Source: an uncultured Aquimarina sp. (lineage in GTDB: Bacteria > Bacteroidota > Bacteroidia > Flavobacteriales > Flavobacteriaceae). Taken from it: a DNA stretch of 64,000 bases. This document shows, in pieces, positions 36,581-48,024 of this stretch. The position numbers and the translations under genes were made by a program. The notes below the pieces were generated by a model that saw only the letters and a program-made list of their open reading frames with translations, ran no database searches and had not been told where the DNA came from. The stretch spans positions 186,001 through 250,000 of the forward strand of contig CANLYR010000002.1 in the NCBI GenBank assembly GCA_947495425.1, read 5' to 3'. Within the stretch, counting starts at the first letter, position 1; each line of letters opens with the position of its first letter.

Positions 36581-38323
36581 TTGAAATTTAAAATATTTGC
36601 ATTTTTGTGTTATGTGACTTATACCACACTTGCACAAGAAAATGTACAATCTATTTCACTCCAGGACAGCCTATTTTTTATCGGTTTAAAAGATTCTATT
36701 AATATTTATTGGAATCAAAGTCCAGAAAAAGTTTATGATTTCTCAAAACAAATGCTGTTAAAAGCAGAAGAAAAATCGTATGCTTTTTGGATCGCTCAAG
36801 CAAACAGTAATATGGGACACGCTCTTTCGGATTTAGGAGACGAGAGCAATTTAAAAAAATCTATACCACACTTTGAATTAGCAATTGATTTGTTTGGCAG
36901 AATGAAAGAAACAAAATCATTAGCGAATAGCTACAATGGTTTATCTATTACGTACAAAGAACTTGGATATTTATCTGATGCAATGAAATATTCTTTAAAA
37001 TCTGTCGAAAATTTGAAAAAAGTAAAAGATACTAGTAGAGAATATTACAAACATTTAGGAATTTCTTACGCAAACTTGGCCAATCGGTATAATGATTTAT
37101 CCTTTAACGAGAAAGAATTGGCCTCTCACGACAGCGCCTTATTTTATTTTGACAAAGCTGACTTTAAAATTGGATTTTACGGTACTTACTTAAATCAATC
37201 GCATTCCTATCTAGAATCAAAAGAATATGAAAAAGCAATAATTTTAGCCAGACAGGCGCATGATGGTTTCAGTAAAATAAAAGTAAAAAGAGGACAAATT
37301 TTATCTTTACTGAGCATAGTCAAATTGTACACAAGCATAGATGAATACGACAAAGCCATTAGCTATGGTAAAAAAGGGGATCATTTAACAAATAACCACG
37401 AATACATAGGAGAAAATCATAAATTTAACGAATTTCTAGTTGAAAATCTAATACAACTCAATGAACTTGATAGTGCTTCATATTATCTAGAGAAGATTTA
37501 TAAACTTACAAATTCTTTAGGTACTTTAAAAGCAAGAATTCAATCTGCTAAACTTACTGCCAAATTAGCAAACAAAAAAGGAGACAGTATTAGTGCACTT
37601 AAGAATTATCGCTTGATTTCAATTTTAGAAGATAGTCTGGAGAAAAGACAAAACACAAAGAAAGCAGTGAGTTTAATTATCGAAAATAACAAAAAACAAC
37701 ATACTTCAGAGTTATCAAAATTTCAAAGTCTTTACACTAAAAACAAAAAAAGATTTTATCTACTTCTTTTAGTTTTAGTAATTTTTGGATGCTTGGCGTT
37801 CTATGTTATTTTTAGTTATCGTAAAAAATGGCTAGCAGTTAAGAGAACGCAGATACGGGTTAAGAATAAACTGGATCAGTATAAAGAAGAGAAAGAGTAT
37901 CTAAACAGAAAACTTGTTACGGCCAATGCAAATCTCGTTATTAAAAATGATTTGCTTCAAGAAACTAGTGATCTATTAAAAAAGCTTAAAGAAAAAAATA
38001 CTCTTGATGTTTTGGATAATAACCTTTCGTCAACAAAATCTCGGATACAAAACAACTTAGAACTTCATACCACGTGGGATGAGTTTTTTACACATTTCGA
38101 AAAAGTTCATCCTAATTTTATCAAAAATTTAAAACGTGATCATAAGCTTACTTTAAATGACATTAAACTATGTACTTTTATCAAAATGAACTTGTCTAAT
38201 AAAGAAATTAGTCAAATACTAAATGTTCGTTTAAGCAGTGTACACAAATCAACATCACGGCTGAAGAAAAAACTAAAAATAGATAGTCACATGAATGTTT
38301 ATGATTTTTTACATAGTCTTTAA
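36581..38323 (+). CDS. TPR-containing, membrane-anchored LuxR-type regulator
   Basis: A 580-residue protein with an export signal (MKFKIFAFLCYVTYTTLAQ), tetratricopeptide-like repeats from about residue 45 to 355, a membrane helix at 391-411, a coiled coil, and a C-terminal helix-turn-helix of the LuxR/GerE type (NLSNKEISQILNVRLSSVHK). This is a common Bacteroidota layout: a periplasmic TPR sensor with a cytoplasmic DNA-binding end. The start is a TTG at 36581, overlapping a TACCTTTG promoter-like box, so the true start is uncertain. It lies between the integrase remnant and the MFS exporter and could control the NRPS region. Confidence 0.85.
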   Translation: MKFKIFAFLCYVTYTTLAQENVQSISLQDSLFFIGLKDSINIYWNQSPEKVYDFSKQMLLKAEEKSYAFWIAQANSNMGHALSDLGDESNLKKSIPHFELAIDLFGRMKETKSLANSYNGLSITYKELGYLSDAMKYSLKSVENLKKVKDTSREYYKHLGISYANLANRYNDLSFNEKELASHDSALFYFDKADFKIGFYGTYLNQSHSYLESKEYEKAIILARQAHDGFSKIKVKRGQILSLLSIVKLYTSIDEYDKAISYGKKGDHLTNNHEYIGENHKFNEFLVENLIQLNELDSASYYLEKIYKLTNSLGTLKARIQSAKLTAKLANKKGDSISALKNYRLISILEDSLEKRQNTKKAVSLIIENNKKQHTSELSKFQSLYTKNKKRFYLLLLVLVIFGCLAFYVIFSYRKKWLAVKRTQIRVKNKLDQYKEEKEYLNRKLVTANANLVIKNDLLQETSDLLKKLKEKNTLDVLDNNLSSTKSRIQNNLELHTTWDEFFTHFEKVHPNFIKNLKRDHKLTLNDIKLCTFIKMNLSNKEISQILNVRLSSVHKSTSRLKKKLKIDSHMNVYDFLHSL

Positions 38324-38431
38324 CATTAAGGCTCACCAAAGATCATCAAATGATTTACAAAAATACTGTCAAATAGAAGTAGATGACATTTTTAAATAGA
38401 CGAACGCTTCACGAAGTATGTCTAATTGAAG

Positions 38432-39712
38432 TCATATTTCCAAAAAAGTAGAAGATGCGAACACTTTATCAAGGTGTTCAAATTTTTTACCAAATCTGTA
38501 ATACAATGTTAATATAAGCAAGATAAAGCCCGATAATGCCATTATTAAAATTATTGAGGTGGTCAAATCGCTTCCTGGGTAATACTCCTCAAAAATCTGC
38601 AATAAGTCTTTTGAATACGATAATATATATTCCGTAATTAGACCTGCTATCAGAAAAGATAAAGGAAAAGCAATAGTAATGAACGATGACCACAAACTCG
38701 AAACACGACCTAAACTTTCAACAGGAATGATTGTTTGAATAAAAATATTCCTTAGTACGCTTATAATGGCAAATAGAAAAAAGATCATAAACGCTCCGAA
38801 AGAAAGTATATAAATGTTTACCTTGATAAGTGATACTATCAAAAGTAGAGCTATTCCTATGGCGGCGTTGACAGAAGTTGATAGTGGACGGCTAATCTTT
38901 CGTCGTCTGCTTGTCAGAAGCCCACCTAAAAAACCGCCTATACCTCCACAAAATAGACTTATACCAAGAAAATATTCGTTGGAAAAATCGAGTATTAATG
39001 GTGTGAAGAGTATTTCTACAAGTCCAATAAAGAACGTTAATACAGAGAAAAAGAGTAGCATTATTAAATAATCATAATTTTTAAAGGTGTATTTCAGTAC
39101 ATATCTCACGTCATCTAATATACTAGAAACCTTCTTGGATTTTGGCACATTTATAAAACCATTAGTAGAAAATATTAAAAGAGTAATTGAAGAAATTAAA
39201 AGTGTGATTATAAATACCATATCAATTCCTATAACCTTATACATTACGGGAGCTAAAATAGGGATAACCATTTGGTTTATAGAAGTAAAAATACCCAAAA
39301 CACCATGAGCTTTGATCAACAAACGCAATTTAACCAAAACCGGTATTGAGACATAAAACGCACGATATATAAAGGCATTTGCTAGTCCAGTACATGAGAC
39401 TAGTGAATAAATACTTAATACACCAAGACTATTATGGTGATATAATAACATTAAAATTGAACAGCATAAACCAGAAATTATCAAACCAATTATTATGATT
39501 TTCTTTTTGTCATATCTATCAATATAACTACCAATGATGGGCCCAAAAAAGGCAGACGGAGCTATTTGACAGAACCAAATCATAGTGAATATTTTGATAC
39601 TTTTACTGGTCTGGTTTATGTCAAGAATCCAAATCCCTAAAGCAAAATCGGTAAGTGCAGTACCCATAATGGGTATATATATAAGAGTCAGATATATATA
39701 GAATTGTCGCAT
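38432..39712 (-). CDS. MFS exporter (DHA3-like)
   Basis: A 426-residue inner-membrane protein with about twelve hydrophobic helices. GSYIDRYDKKK between helices 2 and 3 is the MFS motif A in the form seen in macrolide-type drug exporters. It lies downstream of the NRPS operon in the same direction, separated by an IS982 copy. By position it is a likely exporter or self-resistance protein for the NRPS product, which is inference. Confidence 0.88.
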   Translation of the reverse strand: MRQFYIYLTLIYIPIMGTALTDFALGIWILDINQTSKSIKIFTMIWFCQIAPSAFFGPIIGSYIDRYDKKKIIIIGLIISGLCCSILMLLYHHNSLGVLSIYSLVSCTGLANAFIYRAFYVSIPVLVKLRLLIKAHGVLGIFTSINQMVIPILAPVMYKVIGIDMVFIITLLISSITLLIFSTNGFINVPKSKKVSSILDDVRYVLKYTFKNYDYLIMLLFFSVLTFFIGLVEILFTPLILDFSNEYFLGISLFCGGIGGFLGGLLTSRRRKISRPLSTSVNAAIGIALLLIVSLIKVNIYILSFGAFMIFFLFAIISVLRNIFIQTIIPVESLGRVSSLWSSFITIAFPLSFLIAGLITEYILSYSKDLLQIFEEYYPGSDLTTSIILIMALSGFILLILTLYYRFGKKFEHLDKVFASSTFLEI

Positions 39713-39750
39713 TATCTTATTTTTTCCAAGTAATTAACTTGAGTTTTCAA

Positions 39751-40604
39751 TTATAACATTGTTTTTTCAAACTGAAATGCCATTATCAATAGGATCAGTT
39801 TGAATAAAAACCCATCGGTTGTAACTGCATTTAAATGCCTAGGCATCAATACACATGTTTGGCTGATGGATGTTTCTATCTTTTCCTCATTCGCTCTTTG
39901 ATAAAAGCTACTGCTGGAATATTCTTTCTTTTCAAGTTTGATTTCCCAGTAGTCATCAAATTGATCTTTTCTGTTTCAAGTAGCAGATCTTCTATTTGAT
40001 ATTTGGTATATCTACTATCTCCATACAAAGAGCTTTCAGCAGGCAGATCGTAATACATCCGTTTAAGTATTTGAGAATCATGTTCAGCTCCTTCAACCAG
40101 GTACATTTCTACAGGAATACCTTCAGATGTAGTGATTAACTGCACCTTAACTCCATAGAAATTTCCCCTTTTCGAAGCGTTATATCCTCTATATTTTTTG
40201 CCTTTAAAAAGTTTGCACCTACTTATTCGTATGTTATGACAAGCTTTTACTGGAAAAGAATCAATAATATATTCCATCTCACAACAGAGGTATTTGAAAA
40301 TTCGGCCTACACATAAAAGAATGAACATCAAAACCTCTTTCAATTTATGAAGTCTTTTAGTAAAACCACTTTTGTGGATCACCGTATCAAAAATATGACT
40401 ACCCATATAGGTAAGCACCATAGTTTGATTGCCCCGAAAACATAAAGCCGAAATCAAAGCAATAGTAATCACTGGACTATCAGAATATCTCCGGTTTTTA
40501 TGTTTTGTATAGTTCATTTCTTTTAAAAGGTTATCGACCAAACAATAAATTGATATAACTTTGTCGCATAGCATGTTGAGTTGTTTTTGAAGTTCGCATC
40601 TCAA
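39751..40604 (-). pseudogene. IS982 family transposase with one frameshift
   Basis: The open frame 39876-40604 (242 residues) contains the DDE-type core with IIDSFPVK, SRCKLFKGKKYRGYNASKRG and YGDSRYTKYQIEDL. It stops early after RMRKR. Restoring one base in the T4 run at 39881-39884 (A run on the coding strand) gives RMRKKIETSISQ and continues to a stop at 39751, for 284 residues, the usual IS982 length. It is therefore one base from intact and lies between the MFS gene and the NRPS operon. Confidence 0.82.
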
Positions 40605-40664
40605 ATTTATAAACTCATTTTGCTCTTTTTTTGGAAACTCGAGTTAATTATTATTTACAGAACA

Positions 40665-43600
40665 TCACTTGCGCATCATTATATCTGCAATATTTTTGAT
40701 ACCAGGGGGGCTTAACAAGTTCATGTGAGTTCCATCGATATAGTTAATTGTAATATTCTTGTTACTTACTGTCTGCCAACCATAATCTTCTGGAACATCT
40801 TTATTGTTGTTAGCATCGTTTATCCTAAATAAATGAACAAAACAGGTAAGTATATCCGGATAATTTGGAGTATATTGGTTTAACATTTCAATTTGCCGTT
40901 TACTAGCAGCTACAAATCGATTAAAATCTGATTTATTTATCCAGGAATTATGTGTTGAAAGTAATTCATAAACACGATTGAGTTGTTCTATTTCAGACAA
41001 ATTATTAAGATCCTCTAGAGTTAAATAATTGACAATCTGGTCGGAACTATTTTGGTAAAACGATCGAACTATTTCCAACAAAATATCCGTAAATGTAATA
41101 TCGATAGTTTTACCTTCTGGCCTAAAAGGAAATCCATCAATAATATATAGTGAAGCTATTTCATAACCTTGTCTTTGCAACTGTATGGCCATTTCATAAA
41201 CTACTGCTGCACCAAATGAATAACCGCACAATCGGTATGGCCCCGATGGATTTACGGCTTGCATAGCTGTAATGTTTTGTTCAGCAATCAACGGGATTGA
41301 ATCCGGCATATTAGAATTGGCAACTAATTCAAAAGTATCAAATCCATAAATGATATATTGCTCTTCTAAAAAACGACTCATTTCAAAAAAAGAAGCAGCA
41401 GTACCTCCAGTTCCAGGAACAGAAAACAGCGTTTCTCGTTGTGTTGAATACGACTTGGAACTAAGTTTGATAAGGCCAAAAGACACATATGACTCCGCAC
41501 CTTTTTTTAATACTTTAGTCAGACTCTGAATTGTAGGAAATTGAAAAAGAACCTGAACTTTTATATCCGATTTAAGCGCTTTATTGATTTGATATACCAG
41601 CTGCATGGCCAAAATCGAATTACCACCAATCTTGAAAAAATGATCTGTTACCCCTACTCGTTCTAAACCGATAACCGATGCCCAGATATCACAAAGTGCT
41701 TTTTCAAGAACTGTTTGAGGAGCTACATAACTTTGAGTAGCATTAAATTGAGGATCTGGCAGCGAACGTTTATCCAGTTTGCCATTAATCGTTAGTGGAA
41801 AGGTCTCCATCTCAACAAACACATCAGGAATCATATAGGCGGGAAGCTTTTGGGAAAGCTTTTCACTTAGATCTTCTGAATCAATATCATTATAGTCATT
41901 TGTCAAAACATAATATCCTACCAAATATTTATGTATACCTCCATCAGTTACACGTTCTTTAACAACTACACAAGATTGCGCTATGTCTTTGATACTAGAC
42001 AAAGCTACCTCAATCTCTTGTAGTTCAATACGATATCCTCTGATTTTTACTTGATCGTCATTTCTACCTATATATTCTATATTTCCATCGGGTAGCCACC
42101 GTACCAAATCACCAGTCTTATACATACGAGTGTATCCTTTTTGCTTATCTTGCTCGCTTGCAAAAGGATTATTTATAAATCGTTCTCGCGTTAGGTCTTC
42201 TCTGTTCAAATACCCTTGCGCAACGCCTGCCCCACTAATATATAATTCGCCGATGATACCAACCGCAATAGGATTTTCAAAACGGTCTAATACATACGTT
42301 TTCATATTAGCAATTGGTTTTCCAATTTCTGAGGAGGTATATGTCATTTTTTTACAAGTTGCATATATACTACTTTCAGTAGGGCCATAGAAATTATATA
42401 GATCAACTTTAGAAGTCCAGTAGTCTAATGTATTCGCATCACAAGGTTCTCCTGCATATATTATTGTTTTTAAATAAGTATAGGTGACCTTTGATAATTG
42501 TCCTAAAACTACAGGTGGTACATATAGTAATTCTATTTTGTAAGTATTTATAAATTGGGATAGCGCTTTAAAATCTTTACGCAGATTATCTGATAGAATG
42601 TGAAGCATCAGTCCAGAAGTTAAACTACAAAAAATCTCAGAAACAGATACATCAAAAACGTACGATGTAAAACTAGTAGTGGACTGATGATTATCGTATA
42701 AAGAATTTACAGATATAATCGTATTGTAGATTGAAGAATGCGCTATCATTACACCCTTGGGTTTCCCCGTAGTTCCTGATGTATATATAACATAACATAA
42801 ATTTTCAGGTTGTATGACAATAGACAAATTTTCAGGAGTAGCTTTTTTATAAAAAGAAGCGCCCAAATCAACGAGTAGTATTTGTTTTTTAGACAGATAG
42901 GACAGCCGTCCTTCTGATAGACCACTTTGCGTCAATAGTAAAGGAGTATTCGTATCTGCTAATATAAAATCAATCCGGTCTCTCGGATAGTTTGGATCGA
43001 TAGGCACGTAACACGCTCCAGCCTTTAGAACTCCTAAAATACCAATAACCATCTCTAAACCACGGTCTAGACATATGGCAATTAACGTATTTGGTAACAA
43101 GGATTCACCCCATTGATCTTCATATCGTCTTCTAATCTCTCTTGCTAACTGATTGCTTTTTTGATTGAGTTGTTTATAAGTTAACGGTTGATCTTCAAAA
43201 ACTAATGCAACCTGGTTGGGAATTTTTGTCACTTTAGATTCAAATAAGGACACTATTGTTTCTTCCTTGGAATATTCAACATCTGTAGTATTCCAATCGC
43301 AGATTATCTTTTTATAACTAGTAGTATCAAGTAAAGAGTTTTGTAAATAAGATGTTTCAGGCTTAGTCATCAAATACTTTAACAAAACTAAATATTGATT
43401 CGCCATTGTTTGAACGGTATGACTGGCAAATAAACTAGTCGCATAACTTATCTGGACCATGATTTCTTCATGAGTATCATCCATAAAAATAGAAAGATCA
43501 AACTTCTCTACGAGATTATCTTCTGGCATGCGAACAGGTCGTAAATGTTCTATTAAATGGCCATCTTCACTTTTACTAAAATTTTGAAGAGAAAACATTA

Positions 43601-46600
43601 CTTGAAATAACGGATGACGCGAAAAATCTCGATCTATAGAAAGATTATCTAGCAATTGCTCAAAAGGAAAGTCTTGATAAGATTGGGCATTGATCTGATC
43701 TTGATGTACAGCTTCTATCAAAGCTGTAAAGGATTGATTAATATCTAATTTAATTCTATTCACAACAGTGTTCACAAAGAAACCTATTAAATTACCAGTT
43801 TGATAATGGTTCCTGTTTGCATGAGGGCTTCCGATCAATATGTCTTGTTGATTACTGTACTTGGCCAATAAGACAGCAACACTTGATAGAAGAGCACTGT
43901 ATAAAGTAACTCCTTGCATTTGCACTAAGGCCCTCATCGCATTACTTAGAGACCTAGGAATTCTAAACTCAAGAATACTACCCTTGTAATCAGGTTGTGA
44001 TGGTCGTGTGAAATCAAGAGGCAGTTGTAAATTTTCATATCCAGAGAGATATTCTCTCCAATAAGATAATTTTTCTGATAGAATTTTCCCTGTTAAGTTG
44101 CTTCGTTCCCAGGTTGCATAATCACTATATTGAATAGGAAGATCCTGTAGCTCAAAAGAAGTTTTTTTTGAGATATATCCACCATAATAATGATTCAATT
44201 CTCGTTCTAGGATTTCAACAGACCAGCCATCACTTGCAATATGGTGAATCATTATCAAAAGGTAGTGATTACTCTTTTGTTTATTAGCAACTTCATAAAA
44301 GCATATACGAATTGGGAATTCTGCACTGAGATCAAATGGACGATTAATATCGGTTTTTAATTGAAAATCATACTCTTTCTGATTGCAACTACGATGGATT
44401 ATATGTAACGGAGCTTCCAAAACTTTTTGTTTCCACTCTTGATCATCATTTCTTACTATGACACTTCGTAAAACCTCATGACGGCGCACTATAGCCTGAA
44501 TGGCATTTTCAAATGAAGATAAGCTGAAATCTTCTTGAAGTTCAAATATCATAGGCATATGATAGACATTGGTACCTCCCTCATAAGATTCTATAAACCA
44601 TAAACGCAGTTGAGAAAAAGATAATGGCCCAATATGTTTTGAATGTTTTGTTATTGTACTTGATTCTTTTCTAGTAGCGCACTTTGGTAATTGTCTGATC
44701 GTAGGGAACTGAAATATATCGGAAGCTTTTATGCCAATTGATAGTTCTTTATTAATTTGATGTACCAACTGCATGGCCAAAATCGAATTACCACCAATCT
44801 TGAAAAAATGATCTGTTACCCCTACTCGTTCTAAACCGATAACCGATGCCCAGATATCACAAAGTGCTTTTTCAAGAACTGTTTGAGGAGCTACATAACT
44901 TTGAGTAGCATTAAATTGAGAATCAGGCAGCGAACGTTTATCCAGTTTGCCATTAATCGTTAGTGGAAAGGTCTCCATCTCAACAAGCACATCAGGAATC
45001 ATATAGGCGGGAAGCTTTTGGGAAAGCTTTTCACTTAGATCTTCTGAATCAATATCATTATAGTCATTTGTCAAAACATAATATCCTACCAAATGTTTAT
45101 GTATACCTCCATCAGTTACACCTTCTTTAACAACTACACAAGATTGCGCTATGTCTTTGATACTAGACAAAGCTACCTCAATCTCTTGTAGTTCAATACG
45201 ATATCCTCTGATTTTTACTTGATCGTCATTTCTACCTATATATTCTATATTTCCATCGGGTAGCCACCGTACCAAATCACCAGTCTTATACATACGAGTG
45301 TATCCTTTTTGCTTATCTTGCTCGCTTGCAAAAAGATTATTTATAAATCGTTCTCGCGTTAGATCTTCTCTGTTCAAATACCCTTGCGCAACGCCTGCCC
45401 CACTAATATATAATTCGCCGATTACTCCTATGGGTACGGGTTTTTGGTAATTGTCTAATACATATGTTTTATAATTATTTAGTGGTCTACCTATTGGAAT
45501 ACTAGAAATATTCTCGAAATTATTTGACTTCTTTAATTCATAAAAAGAGCAATCGATAGTTGTCTCTGTTAGTCCATAACTATTTAGAATACGTATGTGT
45601 TTCCCGAAATTATCATAAAGCGTAGTGATTTTTTTTATGTCACAAACGTCCGACCCTAAAATTAATAACTTTAATGATGAGTAGTCTAAATTGTTATCAT
45701 ATATATAATCTGTTAAAGGTATAATCAGTCCCGGCGTAGATTCTAGAATTGTAATACTATGTTCGTTTATTAGTTGATATAGACTTTCAGGAGTCATTAA
45801 TTGAGTAGTAGAACTTATGATTAGTTTACCTCCTAATAATATGGTACGACAAATATCACCAGTAGATACATCAAATGAAAAACTCGCTATTTGCAATAGG
45901 TTTGTAGTTGTATTTAACCCATATTCTTTTTGCCAGCAAAATGCCACATTCATTAAATTTTGATTGTTAACCATCACCCCTTTGGGCATTCCAGTAGTTC
46001 CTGATGTATATATGACATAACATAAATTTTCAGGTTGTATGACAATAGACAAATTTTCAGGAGTAGTGTCTTTATAAAAAGAAGCGCCCAAATCAACAAG
46101 TAGTATTTGTTTTTTAGGCAAATAGGATAATCGTTCTTTTGCCAGATGATCCTGAGTCAATAGTAAAGTAGCCTTTGTATCTTCTAGTATAAAATCGATC
46201 CGGTCTTGCGGGTAGTTTGGATCAATGGGTACATATGCGCCACCTGCTTTAAGAATACCCAGAATAGCAATAACCATCTCCAGACTACGGTCTAGACATA
46301 AAGCAATTAAAGTTTCTGGTGACAAAGTTTCGGCCTGACGATCTTTGTATTGATTTCTAATTTCTCTTGCTAACTGATTGCTTTTTTGATTAAGCTGCTG
46401 GTATGTTAACTGCTGATCTTCGAAAACGACAGCTATTTGGTTCGGAGTCTTTACTGCCTGAGATTCAAATAATGATACAAGTGTTTCTCCTTTTGAATAT
46501 TTGACATCAGTAGCGTTCCAATCGTATATAATAGTCTGGTAATGCTCTGGCGACAATAAATCAATTTCTTTGAATTGAGAAATTTCCTTATTAATAAGGT

Positions 46601-47903
46601 TTATCAATATTCGTTTGAACGTACTTACGAAATCCTGAATGAAGAATTTATCAAACAGATCTTTATTGTATTCGAACTTGAACTTCATGTCATTCTCAGA
46701 ATATTCATCGTATAACAATCCAATTTCGTAAATCGAATTAGTTTCAGAAATGGTATTTACAGTAGAAGCAATAACCCCTTCTAAGTTAAAGGGAACTTGA
46801 TTTAAATTTGCTTGTACAACCCCAACGTTAAAAAAGTTGTTATGATCTAGACCATTATGTGTTCTTTGGTCTTGTATAATATCTGTCAGTGAATATGTAT
46901 AGTAGTGTTTTATTGCTCTACGCTGGTTCATCAAATGCAATAACAGTCCCTCAAATGTATTTATACCTTCAAAATCAAACTTCATTGGCATATTATTGAC
47001 AAAGCAACCCGAAACTCCTCTGTAATTTCGAGGACGCATATTCATAGGATAACTAAGCATAAAACGCGACATCCTGCTATATTTGAATAATAAAAAACCG
47101 AATACCGCAGAAACTACGGTAAATACCGTAGCTCGATTGGACCGCGCGTAAGAAGATAATTTTTTTTTCTGAAAAGAGTCTAAACTAAACTGAAAAACGC
47201 CATCTTCAGTTTTTGTCTTTTTTAATATATTTTGCTTTTGTTTGGGTAAATCTACAGCAAGCGGAATATCCCCGATAAAATCTAACCAAAATTTTTGTTT
47301 ACTTGTATTGTCTGATTTTTTTAATGAGCGCTGCTCTTCTAAAACTGCATTAGTAAAACTCTTTACGTTTCCGTTTAAAAGTTCATTTCCAGATTGCAAT
47401 CTATTGTAATTGTTTTCTATCTGTTTAACGAAAGAGGCTGCACCTTCAGCATCCATAATGATATGATGTGCAACTAATACAAGATAATAAGAGATTGTTC
47501 CTGATTCAGTAACTATTAGTAGATAACATTTAGTCAATATATCTTTAGTTAAATCAAAAGGACGATGAATTAAAAAGTCTAACTTAGGTTCCACTTCACT
47601 TTCAGAAAATAAATTGATCTCTTCATAAAATTCATCCATGGTGTAATTGCTATAGTAGCAATTTTCACCATCTGAAGAGTAACGTGCGTGTACTACTTCA
47701 TTCTCGCTTGCATAATGAGCCAATGCCTTTTTTAACATAGACACCTTCAATGTATCATTAAATTTAAATACCAAAGAAACGTTGTACGAACTGTCGTCAG
47801 GCTGTATAAGCCATTCTAAAAAAAAACGCTTTTGGTACATTGAAATAGGAAGCATCGAAGAAGGCATTTTCAACGGATCATTGGTGAGCTTCGCATTTTT
47901 CAT
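40665..47903 (-). CDS. two-module non-ribosomal peptide synthetase (C-A-T-C-A-T-TE)
   Basis: A 2412-residue enzyme. Domains in order: C1 (about 10-445, HHIIMDA at 145-151), A1 (470-960), T1 (Ser1040 in GGNSILAM), C2 (1085-1500, HHIASDG at 1220-1226), A2 (1530-2020), T2 (Ser2096), and a thioesterase (Ser2229 in GYSFGAA). There is no epimerase domain. By hand alignment to GrsA the A1 pocket reads D-V-G-E-I-G-S-I-D-K, the code known for ornithine. A2 reads D-V-S-Y-I-A-F-I-Y-K, which I cannot assign. C1 in front of the first module may accept an acyl chain from the neighbouring ACP. The predicted product is an acylated or cyclised ornithine dipeptide. Residues 828-1045 and 1884-2101 are nearly identical. 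Confidence 0.93.
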   Translation of the reverse strand: MKNAKLTNDPLKMPSSMLPISMYQKRFFLEWLIQPDDSSYNVSLVFKFNDTLKVSMLKKALAHYASENEVVHARYSSDGENCYYSNYTMDEFYEEINLFSESEVEPKLDFLIHRPFDLTKDILTKCYLLIVTESGTISYYLVLVAHHIIMDAEGAASFVKQIENNYNRLQSGNELLNGNVKSFTNAVLEEQRSLKKSDNTSKQKFWLDFIGDIPLAVDLPKQKQNILKKTKTEDGVFQFSLDSFQKKKLSSYARSNRATVFTVVSAVFGFLLFKYSRMSRFMLSYPMNMRPRNYRGVSGCFVNNMPMKFDFEGINTFEGLLLHLMNQRRAIKHYYTYSLTDIIQDQRTHNGLDHNNFFNVGVVQANLNQVPFNLEGVIASTVNTISETNSIYEIGLLYDEYSENDMKFKFEYNKDLFDKFFIQDFVSTFKRILINLINKEISQFKEIDLLSPEHYQTIIYDWNATDVKYSKGETLVSLFESQAVKTPNQIAVVFEDQQLTYQQLNQKSNQLAREIRNQYKDRQAETLSPETLIALCLDRSLEMVIAILGILKAGGAYVPIDPNYPQDRIDFILEDTKATLLLTQDHLAKERLSYLPKKQILLVDLGASFYKDTTPENLSIVIQPENLCYVIYTSGTTGMPKGVMVNNQNLMNVAFCWQKEYGLNTTTNLLQIASFSFDVSTGDICRTILLGGKLIISSTTQLMTPESLYQLINEHSITILESTPGLIIPLTDYIYDNNLDYSSLKLLILGSDVCDIKKITTLYDNFGKHIRILNSYGLTETTIDCSFYELKKSNNFENISSIPIGRPLNNYKTYVLDNYQKPVPIGVIGELYISGAGVAQGYLNREDLTRERFINNLFASEQDKQKGYTRMYKTGDLVRWLPDGNIEYIGRNDDQVKIRGYRIELQEIEVALSSIKDIAQSCVVVKEGVTDGGIHKHLVGYYVLTNDYNDIDSEDLSEKLSQKLPAYMIPDVLVEMETFPLTINGKLDKRSLPDSQFNATQSYVAPQTVLEKALCDIWASVIGLERVGVTDHFFKIGGNSILAMQLVHQINKELSIGIKASDIFQFPTIRQLPKCATRKESSTITKHSKHIGPLSFSQLRLWFIESYEGGTNVYHMPMIFELQEDFSLSSFENAIQAIVRRHEVLRSVIVRNDDQEWKQKVLEAPLHIIHRSCNQKEYDFQLKTDINRPFDLSAEFPIRICFYEVANKQKSNHYLLIMIHHIASDGWSVEILERELNHYYGGYISKKTSFELQDLPIQYSDYATWERSNLTGKILSEKLSYWREYLSGYENLQLPLDFTRPSQPDYKGSILEFRIPRSLSNAMRALVQMQGVTLYSALLSSVAVLLAKYSNQQDILIGSPHANRNHYQTGNLIGFFVNTVVNRIKLDINQSFTALIEAVHQDQINAQSYQDFPFEQLLDNLSIDRDFSRHPLFQVMFSLQNFSKSEDGHLIEHLRPVRMPEDNLVEKFDLSIFMDDTHEEIMVQISYATSLFASHTVQTMANQYLVLLKYLMTKPETSYLQNSLLDTTSYKKIICDWNTTDVEYSKEETIVSLFESKVTKIPNQVALVFEDQPLTYKQLNQKSNQLAREIRRRYEDQWGESLLPNTLIAICLDRGLEMVIGILGVLKAGACYVPIDPNYPRDRIDFILADTNTPLLLTQSGLSEGRLSYLSKKQILLVDLGASFYKKATPENLSIVIQPENLCYVIYTSGTTGKPKGVMIAHSSIYNTIISVNSLYDNHQSTTSFTSYVFDVSVSEIFCSLTSGLMLHILSDNLRKDFKALSQFINTYKIELLYVPPVVLGQLSKVTYTYLKTIIYAGEPCDANTLDYWTSKVDLYNFYGPTESSIYATCKKMTYTSSEIGKPIANMKTYVLDRFENPIAVGIIGELYISGAGVAQGYLNREDLTRERFINNPFASEQDKQKGYTRMYKTGDLVRWLPDGNIEYIGRNDDQVKIRGYRIELQEIEVALSSIKDIAQSCVVVKERVTDGGIHKYLVGYYVLTNDYNDIDSEDLSEKLSQKLPAYMIPDVFVEMETFPLTINGKLDKRSLPDPQFNATQSYVAPQTVLEKALCDIWASVIGLERVGVTDHFFKIGGNSILAMQLVYQINKALKSDIKVQVLFQFPTIQSLTKVLKKGAESYVSFGLIKLSSKSYSTQRETLFSVPGTGGTAASFFEMSRFLEEQYIIYGFDTFELVANSNMPDSIPLIAEQNITAMQAVNPSGPYRLCGYSFGAAVVYEMAIQLQRQGYEIASLYIIDGFPFRPEGKTIDITFTDILLEIVRSFYQNSSDQIVNYLTLEDLNNLSEIEQLNRVYELLSTHNSWINKSDFNRFVAASKRQIEMLNQYTPNYPDILTCFVHLFRINDANNNKDVPEDYGWQTVSNKNITINYIDGTHMNLLSPPGIKNIADIMMRK

Positions 47904-48024
47904 ATAAGATATATTAAAAGATAGTTAATAAGATTCTACGTATATTTGTTCTACGACATATAAAGCTATCACAGGACAAAACAGAAAAAATCATCCCAGA
48001 CAAGTGTGAAGTATTCTTGAAAAA

